Below are positions 36,013-46,623 of a DNA stretch of 64,000 nt, piece after piece. Numbering within the stretch: position 1 is the stretch's first letter; each line of letters starts with the position of its first letter. The notes beneath the pieces were generated by a model. It did not search any database. It was not told where the DNA came from and was given only the letters and a program-made list of their open reading frames with translations. The stretch spans positions 744,001 through 808,000 of the forward strand of contig JAOCPU010000001.1 in NCBI GenBank assembly GCA_035772785.1, given 5' to 3'. Position numbers and translations under genes: made by a program. Source of the DNA: Phlebiopsis flavidoalba (Eukaryota > Basidiomycota > Agaricomycetes > Polyporales > Phanerochaetaceae).

Positions 36013-36887
36013 CGCAAAACCAGCCTGAGCCATATCTAGGCCGGAGCATGCGTGATTTTGCCTGATCAAGGCCATTAGGCGCCAGGGGACCTAATAGCGT
36101 TCAGTAAAAGCCTGACCAGGCCTGACCAGCCTGACCAAGCCTGAACCGGATGACGGGCGTGATATGGCATGACCAGGGCTGATCATGGTTCTCAGCTTCA
36201 AGATAAAAAAACATTTCATCCATCTCTTACTCTATTTCTCACTCACCAATGGCTAGCTATGTTGTACAACGCGACAATAACCGACACTACAATGTTTCCA
36301 CGAAATGTTACAACCATGATTCGAACCCACGACAACCCCCCCCCCCCGCTTCCTTATCTAAGTCCAGTGCTAATACTAACGCTAAACCGCTACTCTACAG
36401 AGGCATGCCCGAGACGCAAGACAATGCATGTCCCAAGTACGCAAGCTGGCTACCTTGATCCTTCCCGTTTCAACGCACGCACTGCCGCATGCTACAATTC
36501 CACGCCATGCCCACATGTAATGAGCTAGGCCGCTAATTCATGCACTGGATGGAAGCTTTTGGTATCACTGGACATCATGAGCTAGCTATAGCGGTCAGAG
36601 CGCAAGCCGAGGCACCTCAGGCGAGCCCTCGCGTTTGCACCGTTGTAACTAGCACACCCATTGCATGTCTTTGCAATATTTATTGTGTATCATTGCAAAA
36701 CGAGGGAAAAGACAGCGGAAAAGGCTCGTTCTGAGAAGATGACCCCTCGTGCGTGGAGATGCCTTGTCACACCTGAGCTGAACTGATAGCGAGTGATCAT
36801 TTACATGCCGGCGCCTGACCAGGCCTGAAGCCGCCTGACCAGGCCGTCAGAGTCTGTCATGCCTGATCAGGTTATTCTGGTTTTGCG
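36013..36887. mobile_element. Candidate MITE with 11-bp terminal inverted repeats and subterminal CCTGACCAGG repeats
   Basis: CGCAAAACCAG at 36013-36023 is the exact reverse complement of CTGGTTTTGCG at 36877-36887, an 875-bp unit. Just inside both ends are clusters of CCTGACCAGG/CCTGATCAGG-like palindromic motifs (36061-36185 and 36815-36871), and none were noticed elsewhere. The interior has no transposase-like protein. Short inverted ends plus repeated subterminal motifs are typical of non-autonomous DNA transposons of hAT-like type. No clear target-site duplication is visible, so the call is tentative. Confidence 0.4.
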
Positions 36888-37248
36888 GACAAACGTCTGC
36901 TCGCCTGCATGGCCATCTCCATGCCGGCTCGCACAGGCGCGCGCAAGGTACTACATCATTCGTTTACGGTACGGTTTCACCAAGTTCGATAATGCATCTT
37001 ATCATACTGCCCGGCCGTGCTTGCGCGAAACATAAACTCCCCGCTTTTTTAGATTCTCGGTTCCAACCCTTTCTCGGAGGGTCATGTCCACCAGCCGCCT
37101 CCGCTCTGAGGCCCTCCATATAGCGTCCCCTCGCCAGCCATCGCCTGCTGCAACCTTTCTGCGCACCGACACCGCACCTGCGCATGCCACGCACCCCGCC
37201 CGTCCTCCTCCTCCTGCTCTCCTGGCCTCCACCTCCTGTGTGCGTCGG
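36888..37248. promoter_or_regulatory. Probable promoter/5' region of the Zn2Cys6 regulator
   Basis: Upstream of the start candidate at 37249. An alternative in-frame ATG lies at 37084, so part of this may be coding. No specific binding site identified. Confidence 0.3.
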
Positions 37249-38973
37249 ATGGACTCCGAGAGCCCCACCCCGACGCCCCCGCCCGGGAGCCACCCTCGCC
37301 CTACGCGAGCCACCTCTCTGACATCGACCGGCGCAGCAGCGGCCAGCCGCCGCCCGCCGCGCAGCCGGGACCCTCCCACCTCCCCTCGCTGCCCTCCATC
37401 CACCAGCTGCAACCCCCCACTGCCGCCCAGCGCGCCGGCCCACCGCCATCCGATGGCCCCTGCGCCCTCCTATCCGTCGGGCTTCGCCTCTGGCTCGGCG
37501 TACCGTGCACGCGTCTGGCCCCGTGTCCCGTCTGCTGCCAGCTCTTGACGTCTGTCGTGATCCCGCGCAGCCCACGGCCTCGCCGAGGACATGTCCGAAC
37601 AAGAGGGCGAAGCACAAGGCCCACCCAAGAAAAAAGCGTCGTCGCCAGGCACTGAGCTGCACAGGTGACGCCAGCGCATCGATCATAGATATGCACCCGC
37701 GCTGACGACCCAGCGTTGTTTGCCCGCAGAATGCAAGAGACGCAAGATTAAATGTGACAGGTCCCCCCCCCCCCCCCCCCCCCCCCCGGTGATTATCCCA
37801 TATCCGTGCAGTCTGATTCTCATATAGACTCTTCGTTCCGAAACTATCCACACGATTTAGAGCTCAACCATGCGGACCCGTGCTCGCGGCGTGGCGAACA
37901 GACCAAATGCCAATGGCACATCATCGAGCCCATGTGAGCCTTCTCCTTGACTCAGCCGCGCAACTCTATATCCTGATCGTCGTCCTCCTATTCGTCGTCG
38001 GGAGTAGTGGAGAAATACGTGACCCCGGCAGGAGTTTGACGACCTCAAGGGCCGCTTTGACCAGCTCGAAGCCACAGTAGTCGCACGGATCCTGCCCATG
38101 CTCCCCGGGGCCCCGCATCCGAACAGCGCCTCAACCCACCCTCGCGGCCGCGTCCGCGCTCGCCACGGAGCCCGCGCACCCCCGCGGGCCGCCGCACGGC
38201 TAACCGCCCCCCCCCCCCCCCCCCCCCGCACCTACCGCCCACCTCCACCACGCACCGACTTATCACGGCCGGCCTACCCGCCTACCCCCTTCTACTGCAC
38301 ACTCCCGTCCTCGGCCGCAGACCACCCCGCCCTCCCCCCCAAACTCGTCCCTCGTCCTCGTCCTCCGCCTCCCCCCGACCAAAAAGTCCCCCCCCAAACG
38401 CCCAGCCGCCCGCGTACCACCCTAACCCGACCCTCTACACGGCGCGCACGCACCCCTCGCCGCCGCGCGCGCCCTCCCATCGCGCCGCCGCGTACCGCCT
38501 CTCTACTCGAGCTCGCAGCCACCCTCCCCGACGCGCGCGCGCCCGCGCCCCGCTACGCGACGCGCCTCCCGCGCCTCCCGCGCTCCCCCCACTGTCAATC
38601 GCCACCGCTCACTACTCGCCGCGATCACGACGCCCTTCACGCAGCCGCCAAAAAAATCGCACCGCGCAAGGACGCCGCCGCACCCGCTGGGCCAGCGTTC
38701 TGCGCACACACCCGCCCTCCGCCTTCCGGCCCAGCATTCCACCAGCACCAGCACCAGCACCGGCGCCAGCGCCAGCGACCGGCCTCAACGCCCGCTCGCG
38801 CTCCCCGCCTCCGCCACTGCCCTCCACACAGCCACAGCAGCAGCCGCACACGACGTACCGGCCGTCCTCGTCTGTGGTGGACCGAGGGCGGCGCGCCGTA
38901 TGCGCTGCGAACGCAGCAGCAGCAGGGCCGCTATCCCGGCCAGCCGTTCCGCGACATGCCACGTCGCGAGTAG
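37249..38973 (+). CDS. Zn2Cys6 binuclear-cluster transcription factor
   Basis: A fungal nuclear regulator. Start candidate 37249 (MDSESPTP); 37084 is an alternative. The Pro/Ser-rich N-terminus contains SHLPSLPSIHQLQPP, then an acidic stretch SEQEGEAQG and a nuclear-localisation-like PPKKKRRRQALSC. A GT...AG intron ends at about 37729. The cluster continues ECKRRKIKCDR, and a second intron (37761-37860) begins GT followed by 25 C. Joining gives AQPCGPC-SRRGEQTKCQWHIIEP, spacing CX2CX6CX5CX2CX8C, a perfect Zn2Cys6 pattern once one extra G near 37880 is ignored. After another intron a short coiled coil follows: RQEFDDLKGRFDQLEAT, then ARILPMLPG. The C-terminus is Pro-, His- and Gln-rich low complexity, ending FRDMPRRE with TAG at 38971-38973. 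No fungal-specific TF middle domain is visible. Target genes are unknown. Confidence 0.9.
37763..37787 (+). repeat. C25 homopolymer directly after a 5' splice site
   Basis: Twenty-five consecutive C follow the intron GT donor (GACAG|GT) inside the zinc-cluster coding exon junction. Length is likely unstable both in vivo and in sequencing. Confidence 0.9.
38207..38227 (+). repeat. C21 homopolymer in the transcription factor gene
   Basis: A second run of 21 C in the same gene, in its proline-rich part. If translated it would be polyproline; it may instead be in a short intron. Confidence 0.85.
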
Positions 38974-39650
38974 CCGCGGTTTATCCTGCGCTCTCAGTCC
39001 GTGAACGGCTGCGGGGATGGCATGTCCGGCCTGATCCTTGCATTTCTTTCCTTTCCTGTGTGTTTCTTTTCTCCTTTCTTTCTGTTTTTTGTTTTCTTTT
39101 TTGTGTGCTTTCACGCGACAGTGCATATTACGTCCCCGAAATCTTGATTATCACGCCCACCTATTTATCGCACCTCAGCCACCAGTAGTCCCTGTGCAAC
39201 CACCCAACGAACCCCGTCCGCGGCATCACATATCGTAGTATTATCGTACTTATTCGCACCACATACTACCCTACTCGTACATACTAGGAACAAAGAACCA
39301 TCACGCACGCACACGCACGTCCGAACACCCGACCGGACGCACGCGCGCGCGCCGCCGCCGCCGCCGACGGCGCCCTTGCTCACTCCCCGACAAGTGCCCA
39401 TCCGGCCCATCCGCAGGCAGCAGGAGCCAGCACCGCACGCAGCCCGCCGGCGCTGGCCCGCGGCGGCGCAGGGCGTGATATAGCGATGTGGGTGCCGTGC
39501 TGCGACACACGGCATGATCGATAGCAGTGTGCGTTATGTGTGTGTTGTCTGTGGTGTGTGGGGGTGTCGCCCGGTCGCGGGGCGGGCGCGCGAGCAGCCA
39601 GCAGCGCGCTGCACATGCGCGGGCGTGCGCGGTGCCTGCGGCGCGGCAGT
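38974..39650. other. Convergent intergenic region
   Basis: Between the 3' ends of the transcription factor (+) and UPF1 (-). Contains a strongly T-rich stretch at 39045-39105, and a CCG-repeat/GC-rich stretch at 39320-39480. No gene supported. Confidence 0.4.
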
Positions 39651-42600
39651 CTAGAAGACGGTGACGCCCGGACTGGGTGCCCGAGTACTGGGACTTCATG
39701 TCGTCCGTGTCGCCGGCGTCGTCCTGGCTCTTGTAGTCGTACGTCGAGAGGCTGCCCGCGTCGGACGCGCCGGCGACGGACGAGAAGCTTGCGCGGCGGC
39801 GCAGGCGGTCGCTCTGCGAGTACGCCATGCTCGCGGCGCGGTCCGTGCCCAGCATGCTGCTCCCCGCGATGCTCGCGGTGTCCGCGCCGTTTGCGCCCAC
39901 GTCCTGCGAGATGATCGAGCTCGCGTAGCTGCCGTACGTGCTCCGTTTCCCGCCGCTAGGCCGCTGCATCCCAGGCCCAAACGGTCCGCTCGCGGCAAAC
40001 ATGGGTAGCCCGGAAGAGTATGTCGCCTGGGAGCGCAGTGACTGCACGTCCGTCCGAGGGGATGTAAGCCTAAGGCGTCGTGGGTGCGGTAGAAGCTGGC
40101 GTCGAAACGGCTCGGGGTGCTAGAACGCCGAGCTGTTGAATGTCGATCATCAGCAAATTAGACCACGTATGGGTTCACCATGAGCTACGCACCATCGTTC
40201 ATCACACCCCGTTGTTGAGATAGTCCCTCGCGTTCGTCTCATGACGGCGGAATTGGTCCATTGCCTTCGCGAGCGTGCGCCTCGGCTTGCTGAACTGAAT
40301 CATGCTGGGCTGGAGGTTATTCAACGGACCTTCAACGAGACAGTTCTTCTCCTTGTAGTGCGTGAGCAAATAATGCCATAGCGGGTGCTGACAACACGAG
40401 GTTCAGTACGTGTATCATCGCACCGTAATATTGACAGCGACGCACCTTGCTTAAAAACCTTGGGATTCCCCAAGAATGACCACGCCGTACTTCGCAATAC
40501 GTGTGAGGGCAACGTTTAGACGCCTAGGGTCATTGAGGAAGCCAATGCCTTGGTGCTCATTGCTGGCGAACGCAGCTGAGGATGATGTAGTCTTTCTCAC
40601 GGCCTTGGAAGGCGTCTACGCTCGCGACCTCGATTTCCTTGTACAGGTCCTTCTTCAGCGTGCCGTTGAACTGCATGTAGTTCACGATGTACGACCGCTG
40701 TCCTTCGTACGGAGTGACTACGCCGATTTGGCTCGGAACAACGCCAGACTTGAAAAACTTGGTCACAATTTTCTCGACGTTAGACGCTGTCGGTCCTGCA
40801 CACATGCGTCAACATGGTCATCAACCGGAACGGAAAGTAAGTTGCCGTACCTGTTAAGGAACGATGTTCCGCTAGACGAGATTTCATCCTGGCCCAAATT
40901 CTCACGGTAGAAGAACATGGGGGTATCAGGGAACAGGCCACGGGAAATCGACGTTCCGTTCTTGCGAAGACGCTCTGGAGCCGTAACACCGTTTCTGCAG
41001 ACTTCCCTCGTAGAACATGTTCGACGGAAACTCGGACAGGCAGGGGTGCATGCGGTATTGCCACCTGCAGGCGGATCGGCCTATTGGTGAGTACCGACGA
41101 GCCGCTCAAACAACGACTGCGTAAGTCCAACCAGCGCGGGCGGCTTTCTTGTTCATGATGACAGGACCCAATTGCTATTACGCAGCTGAGTTAAGCGTAC
41201 ACGTAAAGCACGGCTGCGAACGCACCTGATGATCACCAACCAGAACCACCTGCTTGCACCCGAGCACAAGAGGAATCATACATTCTGGGAACAGTGGTGA
41301 ATGGTCGTCAAATGTGGCGATAAAGTTACATACCGGGCTCAGCGGCTTGGGTAGCCTCATCGATGAGGACCGTCCGGAACTTGAGCTTGCTAAGCCGAGG
41401 ATCGCCTGCTCCGACACAGGTGCAGCAGATAACATCTGCTGCGCTCAGTATCTCCCTTTCACACTGCCGGATGAGGGCCTTGTACTTCCGCTCGTCATTA
41501 GAGCTGAGCTCGCCCTGTTCGTTCTTGAGCTGAATCAGCTTCTGCAATTTCAACGTGCGTCGTGTTGTTGGCCACTTGTTGGTGTAGCGTGAGGAAGGAG
41601 ACGGACGAATCGAGGGCACCTCGCGGGACTTCGCAGTCAGCCGAACAACCTTCAGGCCGGTAGCATGAAATCTTCTCCGTGAGCTGATCAACCGCGACAT
41701 TCGACGGTGCGCAAGACGAGCACTTGACCCGGGTTCATCTTGGCGAGGTGGTAGACGATGGACGCGGAGGTAACGGTTTTGCCCGTGCCGGGAGGTCCCT
41801 GGATGAGGGCTGAGAGGCTTCTGCAACACGCTCTTAACAGCATACATCTGCGAGTGGGTTTAACTCAGGGAGACCAGGTGCCGAAAATCGTTTCGGCATC
41901 TGTGTGCGCAGGGTCTGGGGTTCGAGCATCATGACCAAGAAGTTTGTGATACTGAAAGAGACTTAGCTCAACACGTTGTAAGCATATCCGACGGGCGAAC
42001 TTACGATATAGCCGCTGACGCTCTTCTCGTCACGACGGCAAATGTCTTCATGGCAAGTTGCATCCTATCGAAGCTCGTAGACTTCCAAACAAAGTCCGCT
42101 GTGTAGTTGTGCGTAATTTCAATGGGAACGCCTTCCGACCTTCGCAACTCCAACCCTATTTCATCAGAAAACATCTGCGGGAACCCGCGAGTGGTCAGCG
42201 AATCGCTCTCGGAAGGGCGGAGACAACGTACTGTTGGGAATCTTGATAACATGGCCGTCGCCTTCCCAAGGTTTGTGCAGCGTGCCAGTGTACTTCAGTC
42301 TAAGTTCATCGCCGACGGCCAGCCGCACTTCTCCGCTCTCGAGCTTGGCAGCAGGCAGAACCAAGCGATCCGCTTCTGGTTCAGACCCATGTCCCATCTC
42401 ACGGAGATATCGGTTTGAGTCTGTGATTCCTTCAGCCTCTTGTCATAGTCTGCCTCAATCTTGACGAGCGGACCGAATATATTCTGGTATTGGTAAGCAT
42501 CTTCATACCGAAGCAGTATAGGCTGCGGCTCGTCATCCACGCCTGGTTTTTCTAGGTCTTCAAGTGTAGCATTCGCGTTGTCACGCCACAGGTCCTCTAG

Positions 42601-43250
42601 GCGGTTTGATCTGCTGGAAAGAAATCTGGCGAGAGCGTAGTTGTTCGGTCTCGCTAGGGGGTTTGACAAGCCAAGATAAAAATGACCGCGGTCGTCGATG
42701 AGCGGGGCCCAGAGAGACGCATTCCAGGAAATGTCTTTGGACACTGCTGCACACGGTTGACTGCGCACGGACACGTGAGTATTATAAAAACATAACATAG
42801 GAGATACCGCCACATACCGACAGAGGAGGACTACAACAGTGTCACTCTTCGCGGGAATGAATCCAAGCATAAATACATTTTTTGCTACCACAATTGTAGC
42901 ATTCAGGGATGGTCTCGCCAAGGGGGGACTCGGCGTGCAGGATAACCTCCTTATGCTTCGCCCGAACGAGGTGGTTCACAATATGGGAGGCAGACGTCGT
43001 GTTTCCGCGCGAGTTACAGAAACCACTTGGAGCAGACGAGGCATTTTGACAACAGAGGCGGGGGAGTGAATTCCGCAGTAGCTGGGTGTACATGTGAGTC
43101 TCTGGCAGAGAGAATGATCGCGTCAGACAAACTCACCTGCAGGCATGCGGGGGCAGGTCCATTTGACCTTCGTCTTTGAGGTCGTCGAGCACCGCATCCA
43201 AAGTCTTCGTCTACGCCTTCTCTGAAATCACCCCCGTCGTGTGCGAATGG
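39651..43250 (-). CDS. UPF1: UPF1 RNA helicase, nonsense-mediated mRNA decay
   Basis: ATP-dependent 5'-3' RNA helicase central to nonsense-mediated decay. The acidic N-terminus includes [20 protein letters not shown] and PPHAC (43130-43210). The CH zinc domain has [20 protein letters not shown] and [17 protein letters not shown] (42870-43030). Domain 1[21 protein letters not shown] and [20 protein letters not shown] (42470-42610), then [51 protein letters not shown]. Helicase core: Walker [21 protein letters not shown] (about 41740-41800), [33 protein letters not shown], and [15 protein letters not shown] (Walker B, 41330-41380). [17 protein letters not shown], and [19 protein letters not shown] with [20 protein letters not shown] (40557-40750) follow. 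A Ser/Gln-rich tail has SQYSGTQSG (about 39670-39690); a one-base shift there gives VTVF and TAG at 39651-39653. The initiating ATG is not identified. Confidence 0.97.
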
Positions 43251-44052
43251 GGTTCATGTCCATTAGGAGACGCGACGACCGAGCGGTCGTCAGTTATCGA
43301 GAGAGACTATCCAAGTCTAGAGGAACGCTTTGGCTGGTATTGACCGATGTAGACCGAGGACGTGTCGTCGACAATCACCCATGCCCCCGTAGGACGATCC
43401 GCAGAGTCATATTGGTAGTTTTCAAACGACGAATCCACTGGTCGCAGTTGGAAAAACAAGTGAGTGAGGAGGCGATTTTGGATGACTGAGAGCCATAGAA
43501 ATGCCCCGCGGCACCGACTATAGAAGCCACGTGGGTATCACGTGGCGCCACTTTATCCTGCAGGCCGTGCAAGTCGCGCTCGAAAGTGCATTCATCTGTG
43601 CAGGCACCATGTCCAGAAGCAACGGTAGACCAGAACCAGAAGTCATTGTCAATGTATCCGTCACTGTATCTTTGCCACGGTTTATGTCTGATAAAGTGTA
43701 TGCGTGTGGTTAGTTTGCAGATGGTCTAGCCTACTCGAAAGGGCAAGATGGAGGAAGCTTTCCGGACGGGTGGAAGTACTAGAGAAGCCGTACAAAGCTT
43801 GCGAAGGACAACAGGGGGCAATCCGTAAAGAGGTGAAGACGTCGACCTGATAGTGAGCATTGTCAAGGCCCACTGCCTACATCACATTGAGGACATCGGT
43901 TCTACCTCTAGGTGCATGAATGGTAGAGATCCCGCGTGCCAGTGCGGAGAAAAGAAAGATCTCGCGGAAAACAATGGGGACCCTGGAGAAAACGCTCCTA
44001 CAAATAATCTCGTAGCTACCCCTTTTCATCCAGACGCCTCTACTACCGCTCC
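43251..44052. other. Region between UPF1 and MRP51
   Basis: Both neighbours are on the minus strand, so this holds the UPF1 promoter and perhaps its first coding exon. A minus-strand stretch near 43330-43450 (DSADRPTGAWVIVDDTSSVY) looks protein-like and could be the UPF1 N-terminus, but I cannot join it with confidence. Confidence 0.35.
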
Positions 44053-45335
44053 TTAGCATTGGGTGTGTTGGCGTTTCCGCTTAGCGAGCATGCCCGTCTG
44101 GGAGGGTATAGGAGAACATGGCTCGTACTTGATCACCTCCTTGTCTTCTACGCTACCTTCGCAGCGGGTACGTTGGCTTTCGGTGCCCTTGCCGACAGAA
44201 TCGTGCTTGGGTTGAAGCTTTCGCGGGTTGTGGGCGACGTATTCACCGGTGACACCCGGCGGGTGCGTGTTGGTGCGTACTGCATCGTGGATGCGCCTTC
44301 GTGGGGGAGGATCTTCACGTCAATCTTCGACGAGAGCCAGGGCGCAGCTGTGGCACCTTTCCGACGACCTTCGGTACATGCTCGAAGGAGAACGACTTGA
44401 GCTTGAACTTCCCAGACCCCTCTTGTCTGTTGCGGTGGCCGGTGTTCGCGAGCTCGGTGAAGTTAATTTTGGGAGACTGAGGGTAACCGCGCTGCCTATT
44501 GTCCTCCGTCTGCCATGCAGCGCCTGCGAAAGCAACAGATTGCGGCATCTTGATAGTAACATGACCCGTGCTTGCGCTTTGTGAAGAAGATGCTCCTGAG
44601 GACGGGTGATTTAGCGTAGGAGAGGCCGGCGAACGTCTGGGGCTTGCTGCTCGATAGTGCGCGAGATCTGGAGAGTTATAGGTGCGGTAATGCTTGAGAG
44701 CCCGAGGAACATTGTGTGGTCCCTTAAAGGTCTTGATGAGCTGTCCCAAGCAGAGGTAAACTCCGCAGGCCCTTGCGAGTTTTACTTGGAGCTCTCTTCG
44801 GGGTAATCTCTTTGAGGTAAGAGATGAACGCAGGACGAGATTGGCGCAGCGTTTCGAGGTACCGTTTGAACTCCTTGTCCGACATGGCGTGAATATTGGG
44901 TACAGCCGCACTGACGGCACCGTAGGTTGCCGCTCTCCGCTTGTGAGGTAGCGGCGGCCTCTGCGTGAGCCTCTGCAGCATCAGCAAACTCCGTGTCCAA
45001 TGCCCACACCGCCTGCGCCTTGGTGCCCAGTTTCGTTTGCCCAGCTACCCTGCGGGTCCACGGTTGGCGTGACCCGACTTCGTCCCACATCTTCATAAAC
45101 CGACCCTCCTTATCAACCGCCTTCCACTCCGTCTGCTCCTCCTTCGAATCTACCGCGTTCACCATAATGTGTGCATCCCGGCGCCCGAATCGGAAGAGGA
45201 CGCTTGAAGCCCAGTTTCCGCGATGAATGTGGCCGCCATACGACGTGTAGACCTGGCCAATTTTCGGGTCGTATGAGGCAATTTCGACCTCCGCAGGAGT
45301 ACAGAGAACTGGGAGGTCGGGCTTGCGGCAGCCAT
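44053..45335 (-). CDS. MRP51: Mitochondrial small-subunit ribosomal protein Mrp51 family
   Basis: Component of the fungal mitochondrial ribosome small subunit, needed for translation initiation on mitochondrial mRNAs. Start at 45335: MAAASPTSQFSVLLRRSKL. After a shift come ASYDPKIGQVYTSYGGHIHR and GNWA (45210-45290). In the next frame LGFKRPLPIR corresponds to the family hallmark GNWGLKRPLP. RRDAHIMVNAVDSKEEQTEW and GRFMKMWDEVGSRQPW (45050-45185) continue. AVPNIHAMSDKEFKRYLETL and RQSRPAFISYLKE (44800-44910) follow; HVPKVVG-like and VTGEYVAHNPRKLQPKHDSV (about 44200-44270) belong to the C-terminal part. The C-terminal stop is chosen as the first plausible one and is uncertain. Frames switch several times between conserved blocks. 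Confidence 0.85.
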
Positions 45336-46623
45336 TGGTTTGGTGAAGTCGGAACAACGCTCTGAAGCCGAGTTTGGTGAAAGCTGGCGCGCCAGAAAGG
45401 GCAAGAAGATCGCACGCTCGTTGTAAAGTCCGCCTCGGCACTTTTGCGGGGGGACGCTATAAAATGGCTCGCGTGCGTTCTGGTGCGACACAAAACCTAC
45501 CCGACGTCCAAATTGCTGGTCCGTCCTTGTCTGCCTCTGGGCGCGACTCCTTCGTGGACTGGATGGCCCAGACAAACGTCGCAGACTAACACCGGATGTC
45601 CCAAAAAAAACAATCTTTGCCGATTGCTTCTCCCTGCTGGTTGAAGAGGCCAGGACGCAGGATCACCTGGGGATCAGCTACAGTTCTCTAGTTACTTGTG
45701 TACCCGCGTAACTACTTGTCGAATGTGAGTGTCCGTCTTGTCCATTCCTTTCGACCCTGAGACACGAAGACGATAATCCTGGTAAAATTACGCACCCCTC
45801 TGTGTCACCCGCTACGCGCGGTGGAGCACGGACCCTGCTTGCAAAGGGCATAAAGCTGCGTTTAGGGTGCGCGAGAAGAAGTAAAGGCGAGGCCGAGGTT
45901 TCAGAACATTTGTTTTTACTTTCGAGTGTTCTTGTCCGATGGGTGGAGCCCAGGACTCACGGCTATTTTACAGGACGCTTTGTCAATTTTCCCGACACGG
46001 CCCTCTCCTACTTATGTCTCTGTGTTATCTTCCTGCACACGTTGGCACACCCCGTATATCCTCTCCACGCCGCTTCTTCTTGACACACGGTGTCGGTAAT
46101 CTTTCGTGTGTGGGGTGTGTGCTGTGTCGCATCGCCTTGTTGCAATGTCCCTCTTGTCCTCCGAGACCGCGAGCATGACGTCCACGCCGTGTTGCCCAAA
46201 CCCATGGTCGTCATCCCGCTTACTCTTTTCTCGCGTGTAATTCTCATCGCAATTTCATGCAATTTTATGTGGCAATTTGTTGTGCTGGGTGAACGGTTGT
46301 CGCCGTGGCCATCAGAAAAGTTGATAGACGGGTCTGACGAGGGCCTAGTGTCCGCACCAAATAAGGCAAAGAAGCACGCGAGTCGCTGTTAGCGAAGTTC
46401 GAGCGAGTGACTTTTGAGACGCTGCCCGTTCGACCAGCCGCCCCCGCCATCTTCCTCCCGTCCTCCTTGTCCCACGTCCGCGACGCACACGACGACGAGC
46501 TCCCCCGCTCGCACGTCTGCCCGCCCCATTTCGCCGGCAGGACCGCGCCCTCTGGTGATCAGCATCCGTGCTGCCAGCTCTGCAGACATCCCCGAGTATC
46601 TTCGTCCAACCCCTCACAGAGCG
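45336..46623. promoter_or_regulatory. Divergent intergenic region MRP51 / nucleotide-sugar transporter
   Basis: About 1.3 kb between two divergent starts. Several short reading frames without recognisable motifs. It probably carries both promoters and 5' UTRs, possibly with a non-coding first exon of the transporter. Confidence 0.35.
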
